Source of the DNA: Blastopirellula sp.
GTDB lineage: Bacteria; Planctomycetota; Planctomycetia; Pirellulales; Pirellulaceae
Assembly (NCBI GenBank): GCA_002733575.1
Contig: NVWB01000022.1
Coordinates: forward strand, 1 to 53,950
Length of the DNA stretch: 53,950 nt
Direction of reading: 5' to 3'
The translations under genes and the position numbers were made by a program. Of this stretch, positions 8,697 through 17,998 are shown one piece after another; the first letter of the stretch is position 1; each line of letters begins with the position of its first letter. Under the pieces are notes generated by a model. The model was not told the DNA's origin and searched no databases. It was given only the letters and a program-made list of their open reading frames with translations.

Positions 8697-10193
8697 ATGA
8701 AAATTCAGAACGCAATTCTTATTGCATTATTTATGGCAATTAGCACTACCAGTCTATTTGCGGAATCACTCAAGGGGACTCGCCCGAACATTGTGTTGAT
8801 GATGACCGATGACCAGGGTTATGGGCCAGTTGGCCGTCATGGGCATCCGTGGATTCAGACGCCGAACCTTGACAAGTTTTACGACAACAGTTTGCACTTC
8901 ACTCGGTTCTTGGTGAGCCCTACTTGTTCACCAACTCGCTCGGCCATTATGACCGGTCGGCATCCGATGAAGAATGGTATCACGCACACTATTTTAGAAC
9001 GTGAACGCATGACGCTTGACGCAACCATCTTGCCGCAAGTGCTCAAATCAGCAGGCTACACCACCGGCATTTTTGGCAAATGGCATCTCGGCGATGAAGA
9101 GCCTTACCAGCCACACAGCCGTGGTTTTGACGAAGTGTTTATTCACGGGGCAGGCGGAATTGGACAAGCGTATGCTTGTAGTTGTGCCGATGCACCTGGC
9201 AACAAATACTTTGACCCTGCTATTCGCCACAATGGTTCGTTTGTTAAAACCGAAGGGTACTGTACTGACTTGTTCTTCACCGCCGCGTTAGGTTGGATCA
9301 AAGATGTCAAAGAAAATGACAAACCGTTTTTTGCGTACATCACCACCAATGCACCGCATGGGCCGTTCATTGCACCTGAGAAAAACACGAAGCGATTTAC
9401 GGATCGCGGCTTTGCAGAAAAAACCGCCGGCTTCTACGGCATGATCGAAAACATTGACGAAAACATGGGCCGTTTGATGAGCCACTTAGAAAAATGGGGC
9501 TTGGCCGAAAACACCTTAGTGATCTTCATGTCAGACAACGGAATGACTGGCGGGGGATCTGGCAAACCAGGTGCAGTACTAGGCACACAGGCCGATGGTA
9601 TTGAAATGCTTGGGTACAATGCCAAGATGAAAGGCCAAAAAGGAAGCACCGATGAAGGCGGCGTTCGCGTTCCGTTTTTCATGCAGTGGAAAGGGAAGAT
9701 TACTCCGCTTAAAGACATAGATCGCATCGCGGCTCACCTTGATATCTTGCCTACGCTGGCAGCACTCGCAGGTGCAGAATTACCGAAGAACCAAGTCGAA
9801 GGCAGAAGTTTACTTCCGCTGATCGAACAACAAAAAGTGAAATGGGCCGATCGCTATTTCTTTACGCACAAAGCCCGCTGGAAAACTGGTTCAGAGCCAA
9901 ACGAACATCAGTGGAAAGGCTTTGCCGTGCGTAATCAACGCTATCGCTATGTCGAGGGCAACGCACTGTACGACATGAAAAAAGACCCTAACCAGACTAC
10001 CAACATTATCGAAGATCACCCTCAAGTGGTTGCCGAGATGCGAGCCGCGTATGACCAATTCTGGCAAGAGGCCCGCCCACTTATGGTCAACGAGACTGCC
10101 AAGATGTCTCCAACTCGACCGTATCATGTGCTGTTCAATATGCAGAAAGAAACCAAGACAGGCATTCCCGATTGGACTCCTCCCTCACTTTAA
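8697..10193 (+). CDS. Exported arylsulfatase-type sulfatase
   Basis: A 498-residue sulfatase with an N-terminal signal peptide (about residues 1-22, cleaved after LFA). NIVLMMTDDQG supplies the first metal-ligand pair, C77-S-P-T-R81 is the site of formylglycine formation, GIFGKWHLGD carries the catalytic lysine and histidine, and FMSDNGMTGGG supplies the second Asp-Asn metal pair. All canonical residues are present, unlike the neighbouring sulfatase. The C-terminal part contains the standard ALYDMKKDPNQTTNI segment. The protein should hydrolyse sulfate esters outside the cytoplasm. It sits 177 bases after the first sulfatase; a short CCGA-ATA-TCGG hairpin with a T run at about 8522-8538 may partly terminate between them. 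Substrate cannot be told from sequence. Confidence 0.93.
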   Translation: MKIQNAILIALFMAISTTSLFAESLKGTRPNIVLMMTDDQGYGPVGRHGHPWIQTPNLDKFYDNSLHFTRFLVSPTCSPTRSAIMTGRHPMKNGITHTILERERMTLDATILPQVLKSAGYTTGIFGKWHLGDEEPYQPHSRGFDEVFIHGAGGIGQAYACSCADAPGNKYFDPAIRHNGSFVKTEGYCTDLFFTAALGWIKDVKENDKPFFAYITTNAPHGPFIAPEKNTKRFTDRGFAEKTAGFYGMIENIDENMGRLMSHLEKWGLAENTLVIFMSDNGMTGGGSGKPGAVLGTQADGIEMLGYNAKMKGQKGSTDEGGVRVPFFMQWKGKITPLKDIDRIAAHLDILPTLAALAGAELPKNQVEGRSLLPLIEQQKVKWADRYFFTHKARWKTGSEPNEHQWKGFAVRNQRYRYVEGNALYDMKKDPNQTTNIIEDHPQVVAEMRAAYDQFWQEARPLMVNETAKMSPTRPYHVLFNMQKETKTGIPDWTPPSL

Positions 10194-10339
10194 GAGCTAC
10201 TCTGAGAAAACCTTAACAGAATCTTCATTTATGTTTAACCGAACTTTGATCGATTCGACCTCGCACGTCGGGGTTGGGTCGATTACCATGAAGCTATTCT
10301 GACCTTCCTACATTTCACCTAATCCCCCAAGGAATTCAC

Positions 10340-12055
10340 GTGTTCCAACTTAGTATGCGATCAATCAGCCTATTTTCAGTTTCTCTGCTCACCATTCTGT
10401 GCATCTGCACTAGCGGACAGGCTGCCGATACTACAGAGAATGACAGTGCCGACAAAACCACCAAAGAAGCGGTCGTAAAATTAGATACGATCAAAGACTT
10501 ACAGAAGATGGCTATTGAGGCTGGAGCCTCGGAAGCCGCACATTGGGGATGGGACAAAAATCTCTACACGCAGTGGGGCAGTCACTCGAATCGATTGATT
10601 CCCGTTTATACCTTTGGAACGAAAGGATCTGATAAGGGAGTCCGATTATGGGACTATGCTTGGAAGAATAGCCTTTATCGCAGTGAAGCAAATATCTCTC
10701 GCATCTACAAAAAGATTCCTGAGAACACGCTGAATCCAGAAGCCCAATATCTTGATCAGACCAACATTTATGATCTGCAACTGGCGGCATTGGAAGCTGG
10801 CAAGAAGCATATCTTTCTGGTTGTGTTTGATGGCATGGACTGGCAAACTACTAGGGCCGCATCGATTCATAATCTACAAAAAGTGGCTTACGAAAAAGGG
10901 CGTGGCACTGGCACACATTTTCAAGACTATACCGCAGATGGAACTTCTCAGTTTGGTTATATGGTCACCAGTCCTCACAACGAGGGCAGCAAAACTGACG
11001 TCAATAAACAAACCGTTTTGAACCCCGGTGGATCACGATCTGGCGGGTACGATGTCAAACTCGGCGGGCCGACTCCTTGGAAAGCTGGCAGCAGTGATCG
11101 ATATTTAATTGGCAAGGCCATTGGAGACGAAAATGTTCACGCTTATACTGACTCGGCTTCTTCCGCCGCCAGTATGATGTGTGGAATTAAAACCTATAAC
11201 AACGCCATCAATGTCGATGCCGAAGGCACACCCATCGCCAGCATTGCCCATCGCGCACAAGCCGAAGGCTATGCAGTCGGAGCGGTTTCCAGCGTGCCAA
11301 TCAGCCATGCCACCCCGGCCTGTGCCTATGCCCACAATGTGCATCGCAACGACTACCAAGATATCACGCGAGACTTACTCGGCTTGCCATCGATCTTTCA
11401 CGCGGCAACTCCGCTTCAAGGGCTCGACGTATTAATTGGTGCAGGCCATGGAAGCATCAAGGAGAAGGACTCTGCCCAAGGCGAAAACTTTGTGGCCGGC
11501 AACATCTATCTGACCGATGACGATCTGAAGTCGGTCAATGTCGCTAATGGGGGCAATTATATTGTGGCCCAACGTACTGAAGGGGTCTCTGGTTCAGAGA
11601 ACTTGCAAGCAGCAGCTGTGAAAGCGGCCAAGCAATCGAAGCGGCTCTTTGGTTATTATGGTGTCGGTTCAACCAAGCATTTACCGTTTCAAACCGCTGA
11701 TGGAGGATACGACCCGACTAATGGCCGATCAAAGAAAAGCGAGAAATATACCGAAGCCGATCTACATGAGAACCCAACTTTGGCCGAAATGACGCAAGCC
11801 GCTTTGACCGTGATCGGGCAGAACCCGAAAGGCTCTTGGCTACTGGTCGAGTCAGGCGATGTCGATTGGGCCAACCATGACAACAATCTTGATAACTCAA
11901 TCGGTGCAGTCAACTCCGGTGATGCAGCGGTAAAAGTGATCACCGATTGGGTCGAGAAAAACAGCAATTGGAGCGAATCGGTCTTAATTGTTACCGCCGA
12001 CCACGGCCACTTTCTTCATCTAGAGAAACCTGAGATGTTGATTGCGGACGAGTAA
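10340..12055 (+). CDS. Exported alkaline phosphatase family protein
   Basis: A 571-residue alkaline phosphatase-type phosphomonoesterase. The start is a GTG (10340) with AAGGA six bases upstream; ATG 10355 is a second choice. A signal peptide spans residues 1-28. VVFDGMD (D164) gives the first metal aspartate, and YTDSASSAASMM contains the catalytic serine S272 in the D-S-A-x-S signature. VESGDVDWANHDNN and VTADHGHFLH supply further zinc ligands near the C-terminus. The protein ends about 20 residues after the DHGH motif, so the late histidine ligand that follows in the E. coli enzyme is not obvious; either this family places it differently or the C-terminus is shortened. Likely role is extracytoplasmic phosphate scavenging beside the two sulfatases. 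Confidence 0.9.
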   Translation: MFQLSMRSISLFSVSLLTILCICTSGQAADTTENDSADKTTKEAVVKLDTIKDLQKMAIEAGASEAAHWGWDKNLYTQWGSHSNRLIPVYTFGTKGSDKGVRLWDYAWKNSLYRSEANISRIYKKIPENTLNPEAQYLDQTNIYDLQLAALEAGKKHIFLVVFDGMDWQTTRAASIHNLQKVAYEKGRGTGTHFQDYTADGTSQFGYMVTSPHNEGSKTDVNKQTVLNPGGSRSGGYDVKLGGPTPWKAGSSDRYLIGKAIGDENVHAYTDSASSAASMMCGIKTYNNAINVDAEGTPIASIAHRAQAEGYAVGAVSSVPISHATPACAYAHNVHRNDYQDITRDLLGLPSIFHAATPLQGLDVLIGAGHGSIKEKDSAQGENFVAGNIYLTDDDLKSVNVANGGNYIVAQRTEGVSGSENLQAAAVKAAKQSKRLFGYYGVGSTKHLPFQTADGGYDPTNGRSKKSEKYTEADLHENPTLAEMTQAALTVIGQNPKGSWLLVESGDVDWANHDNNLDNSIGAVNSGDAAVKVITDWVEKNSNWSESVLIVTADHGHFLHLEKPEMLIADE

Positions 12056-12103
12056 GAATCCCCGCAATCTTCAATCTTTTTGAATCGCCTGGAAGGAGTT
12101 AAG

Positions 12104-12544
12104 ATGTTTGCGAGTCTAGAAGTTCCTTATTATTGCAATGAACCACTAGGAATAAAAACGACATGGGTTGCATTTCCTCTTCTTATATCGAGTAAAAACA
12201 CAGCTTATAGTTCTGCCCTATCTGATGGACACGATGTTCTTACCGAACTAATAAAGATCTCTTCGAAATTGGAAAGTACTAGTTGCGAGATTGTTCAGAT
12301 CTCAGGCGAGGAAGAGTACAAGGGCTTGATTACTGCTGTTGAGTTTTCAAAGGTCAAGAATGATTGTTTTGCACATATTTATGACTCAATCCTAGTAAAG
12401 TTTAAATCTGAAATTCCATTCTGGGAGAAAATGGAAGTGATCACTTTATTTTTAGATTCAATCACTGAGTTTTCTGAGACGTTTAAAACGAATAAATTGA
12501 TTGATATCGAACTAGGAAATCGTTTTAATATCAGCAAGAAATAG
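12104..12544 (+). CDS. Hypothetical protein
   Basis: A 146-residue soluble protein that I do not recognise. The start chosen is ATG 12104, because GGAAGGAG at 12091-12098 is an excellent ribosome-binding site; an in-frame TTG at 12080 would add eight residues without such support. The sequence is acidic, mixed alpha/beta by eye, with no signal peptide, membrane segment or known catalytic motif. It follows the phosphatase by 48 bases on the same strand and converges with the PIN-TRAM gene. Its base composition looks more AT-rich than the neighbours, which hints at accessory status. Confidence 0.6.
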   Translation: MFASLEVPYYCNEPLGIKTTWVAFPLLISSKNTAYSSALSDGHDVLTELIKISSKLESTSCEIVQISGEEEYKGLITAVEFSKVKNDCFAHIYDSILVKFKSEIPFWEKMEVITLFLDSITEFSETFKTNKLIDIELGNRFNISKK

Positions 12545-12612
12545 AGGGCACCAAACACCGATGATTGATTTGACGGGGCGCATTGGTTTCGATAGTCGAT
12601 TCAGTCTAAACT

Positions 12613-13671
12613 CTATGCCTGTGCCGGTCCGTTATGGTCTTCCATGGCTTCTTCAAAGCGACCGAAGATCATTCTGCCGGCACTCGATTGCAGGACTGAG
12701 GTGACCATGATTTTGACGCTTTGGTTGACATAAGGTCGCCCGTTTTGAATCACGATCATGGTGCCATCATCTAGATAGCCAACGCCTTGTGTATCTTCTT
12801 CACCCCGTTTGACAACCCGTACAATCAATTCTTCGCCTGGTAAAAAGACAGGCTTCAATGAGTTGGCCAAATCGTTCAGGTTAATGACTTCAACATTATG
12901 TAGCTTGGCCACTTTGTTCAAGTTGTAATCGCCAGTGACCACTTTGCCTTCCATCATTTTGGCAAGTAGAACCAACTTCATATCAACGGGCTGGTTTTCC
13001 ATGTCGGGTGTTTCACGGTCATGGATTTTTAAATCAACCTTGTCATTCGCACGTAGTTGATTCAAGATATCTAAACCACGTCGGCCGCGGCTGCGTTTCA
13101 TTTTGTCGCTACTGTCGGCAATCGCTTGCAGTTCGGCCAGCACAAAGCGGGGCATAATCAACTGGTTGTCAAACAGGCGAGTCTCGACCACATCGGCAAT
13201 CCGCCCATCAATCACCACGCTAGTATCTAAGATATAAGGCTTCAGCCCTTTGACTTCTTTTGAAAACTCAACGTAAGGAATGATAAACCGAAAATCATCT
13301 TTAGTTTGCAGCACCAAACTAATACACGAATAGCACAACACCATTCCTACCACCAACTGCACAGCAGCAAGCTGTGGGTTAACTGCGCCTGGTTCACTAT
13401 TGGTGGGGACGGGGAAAAATGGGGTAATGATAAGACCCAAGATAAAGGTCAGAAGCAGGCCAACTAAAAGCCCAAAGTAAACACCTGAAATCGTATCATA
13501 CCGTTTTTGTTTAATGAGTATATCGAGAGTGATAATTACAATCGCAAGCAGCATGACCCCGATAAATGTATATGCAGGGTACTCCTCGGCAGGCTTATCG
13601 GGCTGAATCAACGTGATGGCCACACCGGCCGCAGCCAGAATAAAGAGAAATCGAAGTACAATCAGCGCCAT
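12613..13671 (-). CDS. Membrane-bound PIN-TRAM domain protein (YacL-like)
   Basis: A 352-residue protein with four N-terminal membrane helices (about 3-21, 33-53, 62-85, 101-121), a PIN ribonuclease-fold domain (about 145-270) and a C-terminal TRAM RNA-binding domain (about 275-340). PIN acidic residues are visible as D149 in YILDTSVVIDGR, E180 in VLAELQ, D230 in PVDMKLV and D248 in VTGDYNL, consistent with a metal-dependent nuclease centre. The architecture matches the widespread YacL family, whose cellular role is poorly known. It is transcribed alone, converging with the hypothetical gene at 12104-12544 and sharing a direction with the HD protein that lies upstream of it. Confidence 0.9.
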   Translation of the reverse strand: MALIVLRFLFILAAAGVAITLIQPDKPAEEYPAYTFIGVMLLAIVIITLDILIKQKRYDTISGVYFGLLVGLLLTFILGLIITPFFPVPTNSEPGAVNPQLAAVQLVVGMVLCYSCISLVLQTKDDFRFIIPYVEFSKEVKGLKPYILDTSVVIDGRIADVVETRLFDNQLIMPRFVLAELQAIADSSDKMKRSRGRRGLDILNQLRANDKVDLKIHDRETPDMENQPVDMKLVLLAKMMEGKVVTGDYNLNKVAKLHNVEVINLNDLANSLKPVFLPGEELIVRVVKRGEEDTQGVGYLDDGTMIVIQNGRPYVNQSVKIMVTSVLQSSAGRMIFGRFEEAMEDHNGPAQA

Positions 13672-13835
13672 GGGATAATATAAAATGACGGTACAAAATC
13701 AGAACGAACCGGCTGACTCCTCTTTTTGAGAGAGACAATTGGGTTTGGTCAAATCCGCGCCGCCCCTCGAAAAGTAGGGAGATGATAAGTTGTGCCTGTT
13801 CCTGGTATTTATTCTATCACTGGGGTTGCCAGAAG

Positions 13836-15038
13836 CTATCCCCCACTGGTGCCGCCAAAATGCTGTTCATATTCTCGATTGCAATAACTGTCGGTCATGG
13901 TTGCCAAGTAGTACCCGGCTGCCCTTTGAATGCCCCAATCGTCGATCTTTGCTTGTAGCTTCTCAGGCAGCAGTTCTGGCCGTTTTGTGTAGCCTTCGTA
14001 CAAAGTTCGCAGTTGTTCTTGCACTTTGCTCCGAAAAATCATGATATCGGGGTGTCGGTAGACTTCGTGATACAGAAATCGTTCTAATTCCGACTTCTCC
14101 GCTTTGAGTTCTGGCGATGTTCCAACCACAATTCCACATCTTCTCGCCGCTTCGGCAGATTTTGGATTCTTGGCTTGAAGCAGCGGGGCAATGTAGGAAA
14201 GGACACTGCTGACCTGAACATCAATCAACTCTCGGGCAATCATCTTCCGAAACACACGCGGCGTAAGCTGGTCGAGCGGAGCTTCAATGCGGCTCACACA
14301 GCGGCGAACGATAGGGAGTTCCATTAACTGTTCGATGCTGACCAGCCCTAACTTCACCGCATCGTCGGTATCGTGGGCATCGTAAGTAATACTATCGGCC
14401 GCTTCCACTACCTGGGTTTCTAATAGCGGAAGTAATCGATCGGCCTGACTTTTATCAATTCGCGTGTGCTGACTTTCTAAAACTTCATGGGTCAAATTCA
14501 ACCCAGCATAGTCGGAAGACCGCGTCTCTAAATGTTCCACTAAGATCAAACAAAAATGGTTATGCGAGAATCGGCCCACGTCTTCCATACATTCGGCCAA
14601 CACATCTTCCCCTGCATGGCCAAACGGTGGATGCCCAATATCGTGCAAATGTGCCAACGCTTCGACGAGGTCTTCGTTGAGCTGTAAGCTGCGCCCTATG
14701 GTCCGCGCAATCGAGGCGACTTCAATTGTGTGCGTTAATCGCGTGCGATGGTAATCGCTGATCCCAGTGAAGACTTGCGTCTTGTCGCTCAAACGGCGAT
14801 AGGCACTAGAGTGCAGCACGCGATCACGATCTCGCTGAAAAGGGCTACGATAGGACTGATCTTGCTCCTCAGTCTTTCGTCCTTGCGATTGATGGCTAAA
14901 CATGGCCCAGGGAGCCAGTAAGGTCGATTCGCGTTCTCGATAGGTGATTACATCGCCGGTCATCAGCGGTTCTCGACTATTCAAAGCCAAATTCAGCGTA
15001 TCCACAGGCGGATACATGGGGAAAATCGTTTCTGTCAT
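13836..15038 (-). CDS. dgt: dGTPase-like HD-domain deoxynucleoside triphosphate triphosphohydrolase
   Basis: An HD-superfamily hydrolase of the dGTPase type, which converts dGTP or other dNTPs to the deoxynucleoside and triphosphate. The family signature is clear: SPFQRDRDRVLHSSAYRRL, KTQVF, then the HD metal site H103 (TRLTHT), H132-D133 (LHDIGHPPFGH) and the later VEAADSITYDAHD aspartate segment. With the start at ATG 15038 the protein has 400 residues. The reading frame stays open upstream to a GTG at 15164, and ATG 14963 is also possible; none has a strong ribosome site, and conserved homology begins only about residue 35. Cytoplasmic, role in nucleotide pool control. It is adjacent to, and upstream of, the PIN-TRAM gene. 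Confidence 0.85.
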   Translation of the reverse strand: MTETIFPMYPPVDTLNLALNSREPLMTGDVITYRERESTLLAPWAMFSHQSQGRKTEEQDQSYRSPFQRDRDRVLHSSAYRRLSDKTQVFTGISDYHRTRLTHTIEVASIARTIGRSLQLNEDLVEALAHLHDIGHPPFGHAGEDVLAECMEDVGRFSHNHFCLILVEHLETRSSDYAGLNLTHEVLESQHTRIDKSQADRLLPLLETQVVEAADSITYDAHDTDDAVKLGLVSIEQLMELPIVRRCVSRIEAPLDQLTPRVFRKMIARELIDVQVSSVLSYIAPLLQAKNPKSAEAARRCGIVVGTSPELKAEKSELERFLYHEVYRHPDIMIFRSKVQEQLRTLYEGYTKRPELLPEKLQAKIDDWGIQRAAGYYLATMTDSYCNREYEQHFGGTSGG

Positions 15039-15505
15039 ATTCTGTTGTAATGTTTGATAATGGAAAAAGCGAATGCTGGGCACCCAAGCGGCTGCCTCGG
15101 CTGTGACTGTGAGTAATTCGGAAATCGCACAAACACAATCTGCGGCGGAGTTTAGGGAGCCCACCTTGTTGTGACAAGCTTGTTACGCATCTCGTCTCGC
15201 TGTTCGCAGGCAATTTGGCGAAGATTACCTGAAATATAGGTCATATTCCGCAATAAACGTGCTAGCAGGCCATGAATTTCAAAGATGAAGACGCTAATTC
15301 AATTAAGGCTATTCGGCCTGTTTCTAGCGATATTTCCCTTGAATTCCGTGAACCTTGCCCCTGTCGAGAGAATCTTGCCCTTGTCGAGAGAATTTTGACA
15401 GGCCTGTCGAGAGAATCTTGACAGGTTAGAATGGTAGCTTCTGTATCTGGCATGCTAGTCGCCAGTTCGCTTTGAATTGTGTAATTGTTAAAAGGAGAGC
15501 TCCCC
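15039..15505. other. Intergenic region between dGTPase and rsfS with a triple short repeat
   Basis: About 470 bases without a convincing gene (the left 126 could be a 5' extension of the dGTPase). The right half contains three copies of a 12-base unit, annotated separately, two of which run into TTGACA hexamers. It must contain the promoters for the divergent dGTPase and rsfS-argS genes. Confidence 0.5.
15362..15423 (+). repeat. Three tandem copies of a 12-base unit upstream of rsfS
   Basis: The unit TGTCGAGAGAAT occurs exactly at 15362-15373, 15382-15393 and 15405-15416, each followed by YTTG and then CCC or ACA. Copies two and three thereby create TTGACA hexamers at 15395-15400 and 15418-15423, which resemble -35 boxes. 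Spacing between copies is 20 and 23 bases, close to two helical turns, as expected for a regulator binding one DNA face or for simple slippage duplication. Confidence 0.7.
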
Positions 15506-15955
15506 GTGGAGTCGCCTCAGTCAGAATCAACTGACCCTGAAAATGAAATCGAAACCAGTCACCCCATCGATAACGATGAGAACAAACAAGGTTTAAAGCT
15601 GGCGCTGGCTTCGGCCAAAGTCGCGGATGAAAACCGTGGACGAGACATCATGGTTCTCGACATGCGCAAGTTGACGCCGATCTTCGATTATTTCGTCATC
15701 GCCACTGGCTCAAGTCGTCGACAGTTGCACGCTATCAGCGAAGATATCGACAACAAGCTTGAGAAAGAACTGAAAGACAAACGACTCAGTCGCGAAGGCT
15801 ACGGCGATAGCCACTGGATTGTGCTTGATTACGGAAATGTTGTGATTCACTTGTTCGACGAAGAGACACGCGAATACTATCGGCTGGAAGACCGCTGGGG
15901 CGATGCCGAGCGCGTTGACCTAAGTAATATCATCGGCAAAGACAACGAAGAGTAA
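15506..15955 (+). CDS. rsfS: Ribosomal silencing factor RsfS
   Basis: A 149-residue member of the RsfS/YbeB/Iojap family, which binds ribosomal protein uL14 and blocks joining of the subunits when nutrients are short. The domain occupies about residues 32-140 with the family landmarks GRDIMVLDMRKLTPIFDYFVI, ATGSSRRQLHAI and the C-terminal GDSHWIVLDYGNVVIHLF plus YYRLEDRWGDA. GTG 15506 is chosen as start because AAAGGAGAG at 15491-15499 lies at ideal distance; an upstream in-frame TTG at 15485 overlaps that site. The first 30 residues are an acidic, unconserved tail. Followed by argS after 65 bases, so likely one transcription unit. Confidence 0.93.
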   Translation: MESPQSESTDPENEIETSHPIDNDENKQGLKLALASAKVADENRGRDIMVLDMRKLTPIFDYFVIATGSSRRQLHAISEDIDNKLEKELKDKRLSREGYGDSHWIVLDYGNVVIHLFDEETREYYRLEDRWGDAERVDLSNIIGKDNEE

Positions 15956-16020
15956 AACCTCTTCTTGGTTTGTCCATAATTTTCGATCCATCACACGCAC
16001 AACATTTCTGATCCCTACTG

Positions 16021-17994
16021 ATGAATATTCTTGCTGAACTACGTCAACGATTTGATTCCGCGCTCTCCTCGATGGTCGAAGAGACATCGCCGCTGTTGGA
16101 CATGATCCGCCCTGCAACGGACTCCAAGTTTGGAGACTACCAGGCCAACTGCGCGATGCCTTTGAAAAAACAGCTAGGCAAAAACCCGCGTGAGATTGCT
16201 CAAGACATCATCGACAAGCTCGACGTGGCCGATATGTGCGAGACGCCAGAGATTGCCGGACCAGGCTTCATCAACCTGAAACTGAAAGACGATTGGATTA
16301 CCCAACAACTGGTGGCTTCGGTTGGCGATGACCGATTGGGCGTACCGAAAGTTGCCACACCGAAAACTTACGTGGTCGATTATTCGTCGCCCAATGTGGC
16401 CAAACCGATGCATGTTGGACATATTCGTTCAACCGTGATTGGCGACACGCTCAGCCGCGTACTTCGTTTCTTAGGGCACAACGTGATTTCCGATAATCAC
16501 CTGGGCGACTGGGGCACGCAATTCGGAATGATCATCTACGGCTACAAACATTTTCGTGAGGATGCCGCCTACCAACAGAACCCGGTTGCCGAACTCTCGC
16601 GGATTTACCGCTTCGTTCGCAAGATCATGGATGTGCTCGAAACCCAGGCTGCCCTCCCCAAACGCAAACTGGCCCTGGCGGATCAAGCGGATGAGATCGA
16701 AAATCGAAAATCAAAAGAGCCGACCGGTGATAAAGCGGCAGATAAGAAAGCGGCCAAAGATCTACGCAAGCTTGAAGGTCAACACAACAACGCCAAAGGT
16801 GCCATCGCTGAACTAGAAAACAAACTTGCCGATCTGCAAGCCGATTCTGATTTAATGGCCCTCGTCAAAGAACATGCAAAGATTAACACGGCAGTTCTTC
16901 AGGAAACGGTCAAACTCCACGAAGGCGATGAAGAGAACTTAAAACTCTGGCACGAGTTTTTGCCCAAGTGCCGCGATGAGATTCAACGCGTTTATGATCG
17001 ATTAGACATCACATTCGACGTGGAATACGGCGAAAGTTTTTATCACGACCGCCTGGCCAATGTCGTCTCGGACTTTGAAAAACAAGGGCTGGCCAAACAG
17101 TCAGAAGGGGCCACGTGTGTATTCCTGGATGGATTCAAAGCCCCGATGATCATTCGCAAGCAAGATGGTGCGTTCCTCTACGCAACCACCGACTTGGCCA
17201 CGATTCAGTATCGAATGGAAACCTGGAAACCAGACGCGATGCTCTATGTGGTCGACCATCGCCAAGGCGAACATTTCGATAAACTCTTCGCCGCCGCCAA
17301 ACTCTGGGGCTGTGCCGATGTCGAAATGAAACACATTAGCTTCGGAACCGTGATGGGCCCTGATGGCAAACCGTACAAAACCCGCTCTGGTGATACCGTG
17401 GGTCTAGAAGGATTGCTCGATGAAGCGGTCTCTCGCGCGTTGACGATTGTTTCGGACAATGATGACAAAAAAGAAACGCCTGATTTCTCTGACGCTAAAC
17501 GAAACACGATTTCAGAACTAGTCGGAATCGGCGGGCTAAAGTATGGCGATCTCTCACAAAACCGCGAGACCGATTACATCTTCAGCTACGAAAAAATGTT
17601 GGCCCTCAACGGCAACACGGCCACCTACATGCAATATGCGTATGCCCGTGTGCAATCGATTTTCAGACGTGGTTCGATTGACATTGAGCAACTCAGAGAG
17701 AATGCCAGTGGCCTACAACTCAATCACCCGGCAGAGCGAACTTTGGCGGTAGCCATCCTACGTTTCGCGGAAGCATTGGATGATGTCACGTTCGATTATC
17801 GACCCAATTTGCTGACCAACTACCTGTTTGAAGAACTGGCCAAGTCGTATTCAACCTTCTTCGCAAATTGCCCTGTGTTGAAAGCCGAAGATGATGTGAC
17901 AAAAGAAAGTCGGGCACTATTGTGCGATTTAACCGCCAGGGTCATCCAGCAAGGGCTGCAACTTTTGGGAATCTCTACTGTCGAGAAAATGTAG
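16021..17994 (+). CDS. argS: Arginyl-tRNA synthetase
   Basis: A 657-residue class I aminoacyl-tRNA synthetase that charges tRNA-Arg. The N-terminal Add-1 domain (1-110) precedes the signature SSPNVAKPMHVGHIRSTVIGD, with the HIGH motif as HVGH at 131-134. The KMSKS loop appears as YKTRSGDTVGLEGLL, the degenerate form common in this enzyme. The C-terminal helical anticodon-binding domain (about 540-657) begins YMQYAYARVQSIFRR. Between residues about 220 and 280 lies a lysine- and alanine-rich, probably coiled-coil insertion containing KKAAKDLRKLEGQ, longer than in the E. coli enzyme. Full length and intact. Upstream gene rsfS and downstream DNA methyltransferase are on the same strand. Confidence 0.97.
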   Translation: MNILAELRQRFDSALSSMVEETSPLLDMIRPATDSKFGDYQANCAMPLKKQLGKNPREIAQDIIDKLDVADMCETPEIAGPGFINLKLKDDWITQQLVASVGDDRLGVPKVATPKTYVVDYSSPNVAKPMHVGHIRSTVIGDTLSRVLRFLGHNVISDNHLGDWGTQFGMIIYGYKHFREDAAYQQNPVAELSRIYRFVRKIMDVLETQAALPKRKLALADQADEIENRKSKEPTGDKAADKKAAKDLRKLEGQHNNAKGAIAELENKLADLQADSDLMALVKEHAKINTAVLQETVKLHEGDEENLKLWHEFLPKCRDEIQRVYDRLDITFDVEYGESFYHDRLANVVSDFEKQGLAKQSEGATCVFLDGFKAPMIIRKQDGAFLYATTDLATIQYRMETWKPDAMLYVVDHRQGEHFDKLFAAAKLWGCADVEMKHISFGTVMGPDGKPYKTRSGDTVGLEGLLDEAVSRALTIVSDNDDKKETPDFSDAKRNTISELVGIGGLKYGDLSQNRETDYIFSYEKMLALNGNTATYMQYAYARVQSIFRRGSIDIEQLRENASGLQLNHPAERTLAVAILRFAEALDDVTFDYRPNLLTNYLFEELAKSYSTFFANCPVLKAEDDVTKESRALLCDLTARVIQQGLQLLGISTVEKM

Positions 17995-17998
17995 CACG

